Below, one piece after another: positions 1 through 5,328 of a DNA stretch of 5,328 nucleotides; within the stretch, counting starts at the first letter, position 1; each line of letters begins with the position of its first letter. The notes under the pieces are model-generated. The model did no database searches, was not told the origin of the DNA, and saw only the letters and a program-made list of their open reading frames with translations. Made by a program: the position numbers and the translations under genes. The DNA comes from Bacteroidaceae bacterium (GTDB lineage Bacteria > Bacteroidota > Bacteroidia > Bacteroidales > Bacteroidaceae): positions 1 to 5,328 of the forward strand of contig JAGCWG010000234.1 of NCBI GenBank assembly GCA_017961965.1. Reading direction: 5' to 3'.

Positions 1-55
1 AGCTTTCAAAGCAAATTGTAAGTAAAATAATGGCGATAACTTTTACATTAGTCAT
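1..55 (-). CDS. 5' end of a divergent gene with a hydrophobic N-terminus (partial)
   Basis: An open frame starts at ATG 55-53 and runs off the left edge. The visible peptide is MTNVKVIAIILLTICFES: a short polar start with one lysine, then a hydrophobic run. This fits a secretion signal or a first membrane helix. Cys15 follows L-T-I, but isoleucine just before the cysteine is unusual for a lipobox, so a lipoprotein is not a safe call. A purine-rich GGGAGGAGGA lies directly before the ATG (65-56) and could act as a Shine-Dalgarno, although the gap is short (about 4 bases) and Bacteroidetes depend little on such sites. The gene is divergent from the channel gene at 122, with 66 bases between the start codons. 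The product cannot be named from 18 residues, and the call could be wrong. Confidence 0.4.
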   Translation of the reverse strand, partial: MTNVKVIAIILLTICFES

Positions 56-121
56 TCCTCCTCCCAAGATAAGGAAGAGAGTGGGTGTGGGTAAGAGTGT
101 CTGCCTAATACAAACTCATAT

Positions 122-220
122 ATGGATATACCACAGACAAGCTTAACAAAAGAGCTCTCTCAGATATTTGGAGAGAGAGCCATCAACAACATCACCGACT
201 ACGTCATGGAGTTCAGTTAA
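122..220 (+). pseudogene. N-terminal 32 codons of the MscS channel, cut off by in-frame TAA
   Basis: ATG 122 opens a frame of 32 codons ending in TAA at 218-220. It is in the same frame as the channel sequence that resumes 9 bases later at ATG 230. The peptide (MDIPQTSLTKELSQIFGERA and 12 more residues) resembles the amphipathic N-terminal segment that precedes TM1 in Bacteroidales MscS proteins. If the TAA were a sense codon, 122-979 would encode 285 residues, almost exactly the length of E. coli MscS (286). A single T-to-A change of a leucine TTA codon would explain it, since a hydrophobic residue is expected there. The next in-frame stop upstream is at 92-94, so ATG 122 is the natural start of the undamaged gene. 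Alternatives are a sequencing error, or translation restarting at ATG 230. Confidence 0.7.
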
Positions 221-229
221 CGCATTCTC

Positions 230-979
230 ATGGCGTTGTTAGTTTATTTCGTCGGAAAGTTCATCGTAGAGAAGGTACTCAAACTGGTACGAACAATGAT
301 GAGCAAACGGCAGATAGAGCCATCGCTGCGCTCATTCACAGATAGCGCACTCAGCATAGGACTCTACTTCATCCTCGGTTTCTCAATAGTCACCATCCTC
401 GGTATTCAGACCACGGAGTTTGCAGCCCTCTTTGCTGCCGCCGGTATGGCTATTGGTATGGCTCTCTCTGGCACGCTCCAGAATTTTGCAGGTGGAGTAA
501 TGATTCTCCTATTCAAACCATACAAGGTAGGTGATGTCATCGACGCGCAAGGATTCTGCGGAAAGGTGGAACAGATACAGATCTTCCACACAATCATTAT
601 GACTGCCGACAAACAGACAATCATCATTCCTAATGGCGGACTTGCCACAGGTTCTCTCAAGAACCTCACAAAATCGCCACATCGCCGAGTGGATATAAAC
701 GTGGAGGTTGCCTATGGAACAAAGCCAGAGGATGTGCGCGTCATCCTTCGCAAGAGTATCGACGATGACGAGCGCATCATCAAGGAATCCGGCTTAGAGC
801 CAGCACTTCCAATGGCCGCCATGTCAGCATCAAGCATCGTGTTCTCTTTCCGCGTATGGGTTGAGTCCGCAAACTACTGGCCAGTACTTTTCGACTGCAC
901 AGAAAGGATTTACACAGACCTCACAGCCGCAGGCATAGAGATACCATTCCAGCAGATAGACGTACACATGAAGAATTAG
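230..979 (+). CDS. mscS: MscS-family small-conductance mechanosensitive channel (main part of an interrupted gene)
   Basis: This encodes a small-conductance mechanosensitive channel of the inner membrane. In the family, seven subunits form a pore that opens under membrane tension and releases solutes after hypo-osmotic shock. From ATG 230, TM1 is about residues 1-20 and TM2 about 40-60. The Gly/Ala-rich pore helix TM3 is about 64-95 (AAAGMAIGMALSGTLQNFAG, then LLFKPYKVGD). The cytoplasmic beta domain carries QIFHT and the family motif IIIPNG. The C-terminal alpha/beta domain has SSIVFSFRVWV and the end GIEIPFQQIDVH, which closely parallels E. coli MscS. The natural start is probably ATG 122, but an in-frame TAA at 218-220 separates the first 32 codons. 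A protein made by restarting at 230 would keep all three helices and lose only the N-terminal segment. Whether it assembles is unknown. No Bacteroidetes-type promoter was recognised upstream. The stop codon lies inside a short repeat. Confidence 0.9.
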   Translation: MALLVYFVGKFIVEKVLKLVRTMMSKRQIEPSLRSFTDSALSIGLYFILGFSIVTILGIQTTEFAALFAAAGMAIGMALSGTLQNFAGGVMILLFKPYKVGDVIDAQGFCGKVEQIQIFHTIIMTADKQTIIIPNGGLATGSLKNLTKSPHRRVDINVEVAYGTKPEDVRVILRKSIDDDERIIKESGLEPALPMAAMSASSIVFSFRVWVESANYWPVLFDCTERIYTDLTAAGIEIPFQQIDVHMKN

Positions 980-1005
980 GAATGAGTAATGAGGAATTAG
1001 GAATG
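973..1005 (+). repeat. Two direct copies of a 12-base repeat over the channel stop codon
   Basis: Two perfect copies of GAATTAGGAATG lie at 973-984 and 994-1005, 21 bases apart. The spacer AGTAATGAG is itself similar in style. The first copy supplies the last codon and the TAG stop of the channel gene, so the repeat has reached into the 3' end of the coding region. From general knowledge, short 'gaattaggaatg'-like arrays are common between genes in Bacteroidales. Their role is unknown. Confidence 0.6.
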
Positions 1006-1033
1006 GTTTGTTAGCTATGAAGGACATTCGTCC

Positions 1034-1060
1034 GTTAACTCCTTGCTAACTTCTGTTAAC
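1034..1060 (+). repeat. Three G(T/C)TAAC motifs spaced 10-11 bases apart
   Basis: GTTAAC at 1034, GCTAAC at 1045 and GTTAAC at 1055 are spaced 11 and 10 bases apart, roughly one helical turn. They sit just before the bidirectional terminator in the gap between two convergent genes. This could be a degenerate low-complexity repeat or a phased set of protein-binding sites. Nothing else in the sequence favours either reading. Confidence 0.35.
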
Positions 1061-1065
1061 TACAT

Positions 1066-1113
1066 AAAAAAGAGACCATCCGCGTACATTGGTACACGGA
1101 TGGTCTCTTTTTT
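1066..1113. terminator. Strong bidirectional intrinsic terminator
   Basis: A perfect 17-bp stem (1066-1082 with 1097-1113) is extended by one C-A mismatch and a further 4-bp GTAC/GTAC pairing around an ATTG loop. The arm ends are a run of six A on the left and six T on the right, so the structure gives a GC-containing hairpin followed by a U-run on both strands. It lies between the channel gene (+) and the P-loop ATPase gene (-), whose stop codon is 10 bases away, and would end both transcripts. Confidence 0.92.
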
Positions 1114-1122
1114 ATCCTGTTG

Positions 1123-1752
1123 TTATCTTGTTGCAAGTAATGCTTCAATCTCTTCCACCACTTTCTGCGCCTTCTGCGCAAAGTATTCTTGGTTATCAAT
1201 CACCTTGAGGTAAGGGTGACCTATCCAAGCCTCATAAACCTTGCGGTCGAGTTCTCTGGCAATACGCATACCTTCCTCGTTTGCCTGTTCATATCTCTGA
1301 GCATTTGTGCTCGTGGTATAGAACTCCTCACTACCGCAAGCCGTGGTCGTCATGTGAAGCACGGCGTCATAACGGCGACGCAATTCTTCTGATGATGTGC
1401 CAGCAAGTTCCATAAGGTGACTCCACATCTCAGCGGTCATATATGCCGAGATATCCATTGTACCACGGTCGCAGATGATAAGACAAGGCATGTCAAGAGT
1501 CTTTGCCATGAGCGTAAAGCGATCCTCAAAGGCAAGTTGCATCTCAAGAGTCGCCTTTTCTCCCTCATAGAAGAAATCCTTGTTCTTCGTGAGATAGTTC
1601 ATACCCGACTGAGTGAATAATGTTGGCATCTCAGGGATGGTAAATACCTTGTATCCCTTATTCGTGAAATGGTCAACAATAAGTTCCAATGCACTTGTCT
1701 TACCAGCACATGGTCCTCCAGTCAGAACTATACGTGTTATTTTATTATTCAT
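1123..1752 (-). CDS. P-loop ATPase/kinase of the AAA_28 (Ttd14-like) family
   Basis: This 209-residue, single-domain, probably cytosolic nucleotide-binding protein has a Walker A loop, GGPCAGKTS, at residues 12-20, right after the first beta strand (RIVLT). E41 (VFTIPE) follows the second strand. A Walker B-like strand, CLIICDRG, ends in D95-R96-G97. The layout of kinase-like fold, CDRG motif and C-terminal GHPYLKVIDN resembles the AAA_28 / predicted-ATPase (COG3911) group, which includes the animal protein Ttd14 and is distantly related to the NadR kinase domain. The family's substrate is generally not established, so no reaction is assigned. No signal peptide or membrane helix is visible. 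The start ATG 1752 places the Walker loop at the usual distance from the N-terminus. The gene begins 21 bases after the U-run of the tRNA terminator, and no promoter was recognised in that gap. It ends at the bidirectional terminator. Confidence 0.85.
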   Translation of the reverse strand: MNNKITRIVLTGGPCAGKTSALELIVDHFTNKGYKVFTIPEMPTLFTQSGMNYLTKNKDFFYEGEKATLEMQLAFEDRFTLMAKTLDMPCLIICDRGTMDISAYMTAEMWSHLMELAGTSSEELRRRYDAVLHMTTTACGSEEFYTTSTNAQRYEQANEEGMRIARELDRKVYEAWIGHPYLKVIDNQEYFAQKAQKVVEEIEALLATR

Positions 1753-1773
1753 ATTATGGAAACTCGACTAAAC

Positions 1774-1812
1774 AAAAAATAGAGAAAATGAAAATGATTT
1801 CATTTTCTCTAT
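1774..1812 (-). terminator. Intrinsic terminator of the tRNA-Arg gene
   Basis: A perfect 15-bp inverted repeat (1779-1793 with 1798-1812) has an ATGA loop. On the minus strand it is followed by six T (1779-1774, overlapping the stem base by one). It begins 20 bases after the tRNA 3' end. The stem is A/T-rich (ATAGAGAAAATGAAA), so termination may be leaky, which would let transcription continue into the ATPase gene. Confidence 0.8.
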
Positions 1813-1831
1813 CGGATGTTTCAAAAATGTG

Positions 1832-1906
1832 TGATCCGGAAGGGATTCGAACCCTTGACCCACAGCTTAGAAGGCTGTTGCTCTAATCCAACTGAGCTAC
1901 CGGACC
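1832..1906 (-). tRNA. tRNA-Arg (anticodon UCU)
   Basis: Read on the minus strand, a full cloverleaf of 75 nt forms. The acceptor arms are GGTCCGG and CCGGATC (one G-T pair) with discriminator A. The D arm is GCTC/GAGC around AGTTGGATTA. The anticodon stem is ACAGC/GCTGT with loop CTTCTAA, placing anticodon TCT at 1871-1869. The variable loop is GGGTC and the T arm AAGGG-TTCGAAT-CCCTT. It reads AGA, and AGG by wobble. The 3' CCA is not encoded (CAC follows the discriminator), so it must be added by a nucleotidyltransferase. It has its own promoter upstream and terminator downstream. Confidence 0.97.
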
Positions 1907-1929
1907 ATCCTTTTTTGCTTTAGCGGGTG

Positions 1930-1961
1930 CAAAGGTAGGCACTTTTTTGTAAAACACCAAA
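1930..1961 (-). promoter_or_regulatory. Bacteroidetes-type sigma promoter of tRNA-Arg
   Basis: On the minus strand, TTTG at 1961-1958 is followed after exactly 20 bases by TACCTTTG at 1937-1930. This matches the published Bacteroides consensus (TTTG at -33, TAnnTTTG at -7) at every defined base. Transcription would start near 1925, leaving a 5' leader of about 19 bases before the mature tRNA end at 1906 for RNase P to remove. It is the clearest taxonomic marker in the window. Confidence 0.88.
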
Positions 1962-2006
1962 AGAAAGCGAAAGATTTTTAGTCTTTTGCATTAATATATG
2001 TGCCAA

Positions 2007-2058
2007 ACATTGTACAATTGGGAGAATAATGCCCATAAATCTCCCAATTGTACAATGT
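2007..2058. repeat. Perfect 19-bp inverted repeat with a palindrome inside each arm
   Basis: The arms at 2007-2025 and 2040-2058 are perfect reverse complements, separated by 14 bases. Each arm contains the 10-bp palindrome ATTGTACAAT (2009-2018 and 2047-2056), so two small hairpins or two dimer-binding half-sites are also possible. It starts 13 bases after the aminopeptidase stop codon and may stabilise or end that mRNA. On the minus strand the stem is followed by TTTGGCAC rather than a long U-run, so a classical terminator is doubtful. A MITE-like remnant or a paired operator are alternatives. Confidence 0.8.
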
Positions 2059-2071
2059 GTATGTATGAATT

Positions 2072-3904
2072 TTATATCGGTCTTGTGACATCGTACAACC
2101 ATTTACGGTGCTCATCGTCAAGACGTGGAGAAAGACGGTCGTAAACGGTTTGCTGGTATGAGTTGAACCACGCTTTTTCTTCGTCTGTGAGCATATCCGT
2201 GAGTATCGGACTCGTAAGGATAGGACAAAGCGTGAGATGCTCGAATGTGTAGTATGGACCGAATGTGATGCCGCTTGACTCTGGCACATCGTTGGTGAGC
2301 GCACCACGTTCTTTGCATTTCCCGCTCTTGCCAGTGAAATCAGCGTTTACTACCAACATCGTATCCTCATGACGTACACCGTGACTTCCCTCTATGTATA
2401 TTCCTGGCTCATCGGTGATTATCATTCCTGGGAGCAAAGGAGTTGGACGCCATTGCATACGAAACTGGTGAAGATCGATTGCCTCATGTACGGACATGAA
2501 CTGACCTACGCCATGACCTGTACCGTGGAGATAGTTGATACCGTATTTCCACATCGGAGCACGTGCAAGAGCGTCAAGCTGAGTGCCATTCGTTCCCTTT
2601 GGGAATACTGCGCTTCCGAGGTTAATCCATCCACGGAGCACGAGCGTGTAGTCACGCTTCATCTCCCATGTGAGAGGTCCGAGCGGAATGGTACGTGTGA
2701 TGTCTGTCGTGCCGTCAAGGAACTGTGCTCCTGAGTCGATGAGGAGCAAGCCCTCGGGCTTGACAGGTATGTCGGTCTCTGGTGTTGGGTCGTAATGAAC
2801 GATTGCACCATGATGAGCATAACCCATTATACTCTCAAAGCTAATGCCCTTGAAGTCTGACTGTTCAGCACGGAAAGCCTCCAGTTTTGCAGCCAGTGAA
2901 AGTTCAGTCTGTCCGCCTTTTGGGACATTATCAAGTGTCCACTTAATCCATTTTACCATAGCCACGCCATCCTTTTCCATTGCATTGCGGTAGCCTCTTA
3001 TCTCCGTCTCGTTTTTGAAGATAAGCATCTCACCAATCGGCGACTTACGTGCCACAGGCTTACGGATCGACTTGCGTGCGTTATGGTTTGTCTTCTCTGG
3101 TTGGAAGAATATCGGACAGTCGTATCTACCCAGTTCGGCAAATACGTTGTCGTATGGTTTTGTGCTTACACCATTTTCTTTGAGGTACTCCTTTACTTCT
3201 GGGGTAAGTTTGTTATTATTTATAAATAATGTGGCATCATCTTGTGAAATGATAAGGTATGACACGAAGAATGGCGTGTAAAGGATATCATCAGCACGAA
3301 GATTAAGTGTCCATGCAATCTCTTCAAGCGAACAGACAAGGAGTGTGTTACCGTTAAGTTTCTCACGTATGCGCTGAAGCTTGCTCTTGGCAGTCTCACC
3401 TGCATACTTTATGTCGTGGATAAATACCTTGCTGTCAGGTATGGACGGACGGTTGAGCCATATCTCGTTGAATGGATCTGTTACGGATTTGATGGTAAGT
3501 CCGTAGAAATTGAGGTCTTCCTTTAATGAATCGAACTCAACGACAGTCATCACCTCACCATCTACGCCAACAACCTCACCACTTGACAGCTCGCTGCCAA
3601 GCCATTCCGTGATGGAAGGCGTACCTTCAATCTTCTCCTTTTGAAGAATAAATTCCGTTTCCTCCAACTGTTCCTTCGCCTGAATGAAATAACGGGAATC
3701 AGTCCAAAGGGCAGCCTTGCCAAGTGTCACTACGGCTGTTCCTGCGCTACCCGTGAATCCTGTGAGCCAACGTCTTGACTTCCATCTCTCAGGCACGTAT
3801 TCTCCGCTGTGTGGATCTGTACTTGGAACGATGAATGCGCTTATGCCCTCCCTTCTCATGAATGCGCGGAGGTTAAGCAAACGATATGCTATGATCTTGT
3901 TCAT
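2072..3904 (-). CDS. Xaa-Pro aminopeptidase (aminopeptidase P, M24B family, long form)
   Basis: This metallopeptidase removes an N-terminal residue when proline is second, helping break down proline-containing peptides. At 610 residues it matches the long three-domain form typified by human XPNPEP1. Residues about 5-135 are a creatinase-like N domain (STDPHSGEYVPERW) and about 145-305 a second creatinase-like domain. The M24 'pita-bread' catalytic domain covers about 305-525, and a C-terminal M24_C extension about 545-608 (GITFGPYYTFEHLTLCP). All five metal ligands are present: D390 (LLLIDSG), D401 (GTTDITRT), H464 (HGTGHGVG), E499 (DEPGIY) and E513 (VRHED). H370, H460 and H473 correspond to the conserved catalytic and substrate histidines. 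No signal peptide is visible, so it is probably cytosolic. It follows the sugar transporter after 45 bases containing a hairpin. Start ATG 3904 gives the usual family N-terminus. The 19-bp inverted repeat lies just downstream. Confidence 0.95.
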   Translation of the reverse strand: MNKIIAYRLLNLRAFMRREGISAFIVPSTDPHSGEYVPERWKSRRWLTGFTGSAGTAVVTLGKAALWTDSRYFIQAKEQLEETEFILQKEKIEGTPSITEWLGSELSSGEVVGVDGEVMTVVEFDSLKEDLNFYGLTIKSVTDPFNEIWLNRPSIPDSKVFIHDIKYAGETAKSKLQRIREKLNGNTLLVCSLEEIAWTLNLRADDILYTPFFVSYLIISQDDATLFINNNKLTPEVKEYLKENGVSTKPYDNVFAELGRYDCPIFFQPEKTNHNARKSIRKPVARKSPIGEMLIFKNETEIRGYRNAMEKDGVAMVKWIKWTLDNVPKGGQTELSLAAKLEAFRAEQSDFKGISFESIMGYAHHGAIVHYDPTPETDIPVKPEGLLLIDSGAQFLDGTTDITRTIPLGPLTWEMKRDYTLVLRGWINLGSAVFPKGTNGTQLDALARAPMWKYGINYLHGTGHGVGQFMSVHEAIDLHQFRMQWRPTPLLPGMIITDEPGIYIEGSHGVRHEDTMLVVNADFTGKSGKCKERGALTNDVPESSGITFGPYYTFEHLTLCPILTSPILTDMLTDEEKAWFNSYQQTVYDRLSPRLDDEHRKWLYDVTRPI

Positions 3905-3916
3905 TGGTCTTATATT

Positions 3917-3945
3917 AAAATGTGCTTGCCTAACATGGCAAGCAC
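3917..3945 (-). terminator. Hairpin between transporter and aminopeptidase genes (terminator or attenuator)
   Basis: A perfect 9-bp stem, GTGCTTGCC/GGCAAGCAC (3922-3930 with 3937-3945), has a 6-base loop. On the minus strand it is followed by A and four T (3920-3917). It begins 4 bases after the transporter stop codon and its T-run ends 12 bases before the aminopeptidase ATG. The stem is stable, but the U-run is short, so it may be a partial terminator, an mRNA 3'-end stabiliser, or a structure affecting translation of the next gene. No promoter was recognised between it and that gene. Confidence 0.65.
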
Positions 3946-3949
3946 TACC

Positions 3950-5194
3950 CTATTTTACATCTAAAGAAAGTTTTCTGCTGAAAGCGTAGATGATGACAAA
4001 GCTCACCAGCGGAATGACAAAAGGAATGATGAATGAACCAGTCACATCTGCGAGGTAAGCCATCAAGAGGAATCCGCATCCACCCACAGGGGTCATCATC
4101 AGTACGGATGATGCCGACTTGGTAAGGTTGCCAAGTCCACGAAGTGATAGTGCGAATATTGTTGGGAACATGATTGCCTCAAAGAAGTAATTGCCCATAA
4201 GGAACACGATAGGAAGGTGACGAGTCCATGATTCCGCATCTCCTGCCGATGAAACGGAGGTGAGAATGAGCAGCACCATACAACACACACTACCAGTTGC
4301 ACACCATTTCAGGAACTTCTCTGCAGGTATGGTCTTCATTACCCAACTGCCGATGAAACGTCCGCCCATGAAGATGAAGAGTGAGAACGAAAGGGTGTAT
4401 GATGCAGCACTTGCATCAAGCAGCCCTGTACCTGTGGCGAAGTTTACGAAATAGCTGTTTATGCTTATTTCTCCCACCTCATATGCGAGAAGAGCGAAAA
4501 GCCCGAACAGGAATGTCTTGTTTTTGAAAAGCCTTTTCAGTTTTGCCGTACCTGTTTCTTCTTCCTCCTCAATGTCTCTTAAATCCTCCTCATGAGTTAT
4601 CTCAGGCAGTTCGCTGAGAAGGAATACGACAGCTACGATTACGACTATAGCGCCCATGATGGTGTAAGGAATAGCCACGTCGGCAGATGTGTCGCTGAAG
4701 AGGAACACGCCTACGATGAATGGAGCAAGGCTGCTGCCAAGTCCGTTGAACGACTGTGAAAGGTTGAGTCGCGAAGTTGCTGTCTCCTGTGGTCCCAGTT
4801 CCGTAACGTATGGGTTGGCGGATGTCTCAAGGAATGCAAGGCCGCATGCGATGATAAACAGGCATGCAAGGAATGCGGCCAATGTTCCGGCATAGGCACC
4901 AGGAATGAACAGGAATGAGCCTAAAGCAAAGAGAGAAAGACCGAACACCACACCATTTCGGTAACCGAAACGATTGATGAACAGTCCTGCAGGTATTGCC
5001 ATGAGGAAGTAGCCAAGATAGGTCACCACCTGTATGAGTGCTGATTCAGTGATACTTATTTCAAGTGAATCCTGAAAATGTTTGTTGAGTACATCAAGAA
5101 TTGCACGTGCAAAACCCCACATAAAGAAGAGTGAGGTGATAAGCACGAAAGGTACGATGTACTTCTTTTCAGTTATAGATTTGTTATTTCCCAT
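3950..5194 (-). CDS. FucP-like sugar:proton symporter (MFS)
   Basis: This is a 414-residue inner-membrane transporter of the FucP/GluP branch of the major facilitator superfamily, expected to bring in a monosaccharide with protons. Twelve hydrophobic segments are arranged in two halves. Characteristic motifs are FFMWGFARAILDVLNKHFQ (23-41), IPAGLFINRFGYR (67-79), GLAFLETSANPYVTELG (118-134), RLNLSQSFNGLG (142-153), GGRFIG (277-282), and IMFPTIFALSLRGLG (341-355). D34 and E123 align with Asp46 and Glu135, residues shown to matter for transport in E. coli FucP. The loop between helices 6 and 7 has an acidic patch (198-213, with five Glu in a row) followed by a basic KLKRLFKNK stretch. The sugar cannot be decided: fucose, glucose/galactose and others are all possible, and no catabolic neighbour helps. 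The upstream gene ends 62 bases away, so co-transcription is possible. No promoter was recognised. Confidence 0.93.
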   Translation of the reverse strand: MGNNKSITEKKYIVPFVLITSLFFMWGFARAILDVLNKHFQDSLEISITESALIQVVTYLGYFLMAIPAGLFINRFGYRNGVVFGLSLFALGSFLFIPGAYAGTLAAFLACLFIIACGLAFLETSANPYVTELGPQETATSRLNLSQSFNGLGSSLAPFIVGVFLFSDTSADVAIPYTIMGAIVVIVAVVFLLSELPEITHEEDLRDIEEEEETGTAKLKRLFKNKTFLFGLFALLAYEVGEISINSYFVNFATGTGLLDASAASYTLSFSLFIFMGGRFIGSWVMKTIPAEKFLKWCATGSVCCMVLLILTSVSSAGDAESWTRHLPIVFLMGNYFFEAIMFPTIFALSLRGLGNLTKSASSVLMMTPVGGCGFLLMAYLADVTGSFIIPFVIPLVSFVIIYAFSRKLSLDVK

Positions 5195-5256
5195 TTGTTC
5201 TATCTTGTCTGGTTCTGCCTTAGTAAAAGCTTTTTAGCCAAGGCTTGCTTGAAATA

Positions 5257-5328
5257 TTATTCGTTATTTATCTGTTTTGCTCTTTCTTTTGCCTCACGCT
5301 TTGCCTTCTTGCGAAGGTTGTTGCGAGC
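5257..5328 (-). CDS. 3' end of an unidentified gene with a basic C-terminal tail (partial)
   Basis: One minus-strand frame entering from the right edge stays open for 23 codons to TAA at 5259-5257. The tail is strongly charged and probably helical: it contains NNLRKKAKREAKERAKQ and ends in INNE. Such Lys/Arg/Glu-rich tails occur on many unrelated proteins, including membrane proteins and RNA-binding proteins, so no function is given. One of the other two minus-strand frames is closed by a TGA early on, which favours this one. It lies 62 bases upstream of the sugar transporter on the same strand and may share a transcript with it. The gap (5195-5256) contains a 10-bp palindrome, AAAAGCTTTT (5225-5234), but no convincing terminator. 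Confidence 0.6.
   Translation of the reverse strand, partial: ARNNLRKKAKREAKERAKQINNE

Noticed and set aside
64..114. TATCTTGG (71-64) with TTTG (114-111) as a minus-strand promoter for the gene at 55
   Set aside because: The boxes are 39 bases apart instead of about 20, and the -7 candidate overlaps the ribosome-site region right before the ATG.
406..669. Minus-strand open frame of 87 codons within the channel gene
   Set aside because: It lies opposite the most conserved part of MscS (TM3 and the IIIPNG region), and its product looks like an antisense reading.
1772..1781. TATTTTTTG on the minus strand as a -7 box for the ATPase gene
   Set aside because: It has one base too many for TAnnTTTG and is the U-run of the terminator. 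The nearest upstream TTTG is about 40 bases away, so the spacing fails.
1832..1906. tRNA-Arg 3' end as an integration site for a mobile element
   Set aside because: No integrase gene and no direct copy of the tRNA 3' end is visible in the window. Both flanks are ordinary terminator and promoter sequence.
2369..2734. Open frame of 121 codons on the plus strand inside the aminopeptidase gene
   Set aside because: It is antisense to a gene with all catalytic residues intact, and its translation shows no recognisable domain. It is a shadow frame.
5225..5250. AAAAGCTTTT palindrome and AGCCAAGGCT as a terminator of the right-edge gene
   Set aside because: The stems are short or have a loop of only two bases, and no proper U-run follows on the minus strand.

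Overview
The window looks like ordinary chromosome from a Bacteroidales bacterium, most likely the Prevotella/Segatella group. This rests on one strong signal and several weaker ones. The strong signal is a textbook Bacteroidetes promoter (TTTG, 20 bases, TAccTTTG) in front of a tRNA gene. The weaker ones are the Bacteroidetes-style sugar MFS transporter, the long three-domain aminopeptidase P, the tRNA lacking an encoded CCA end, mostly Shine-Dalgarno-poor leaders, and short 'gaattaggaatg' intergenic repeats. Genus is inference. No mobile element, CRISPR array, prophage or obvious defence system was found, and most of the window is housekeeping.

Layout: bases 1-55 hold the first codons of a minus-strand gene with a hydrophobic N-terminus. 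Divergent from it, at 122-979 (+), is an MscS-type mechanosensitive channel whose reading frame is broken by an in-frame TAA at 218-220. The part from ATG 230 still encodes the three membrane helices and the cytoplasmic beta domain. Bases 980-1122 carry two kinds of short repeat and a strong bidirectional terminator that separates this gene from the convergent minus-strand block.

The rest (1123-5328) is entirely minus strand. Read in the direction of transcription it is: the end of an unidentified basic protein (5328-5257), a FucP-like sugar:proton symporter (5194-3950), a hairpin, an M24B aminopeptidase P (3904-2072), a perfect 19-bp inverted repeat, then tRNA-Arg(UCU) with its own promoter and terminator (1961-1774), and a P-loop AAA_28/Ttd14-like ATPase or kinase (1752-1123).

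Functionally the genes look unrelated: osmotic protection, sugar uptake, proline-peptide breakdown, translation, and an NTPase of unknown substrate. The best leads are the nonsense codon in the channel gene, the inverted repeat with palindromes nested in its arms, and two minus-strand genes that start only about 17-21 bases behind a terminator-like hairpin.
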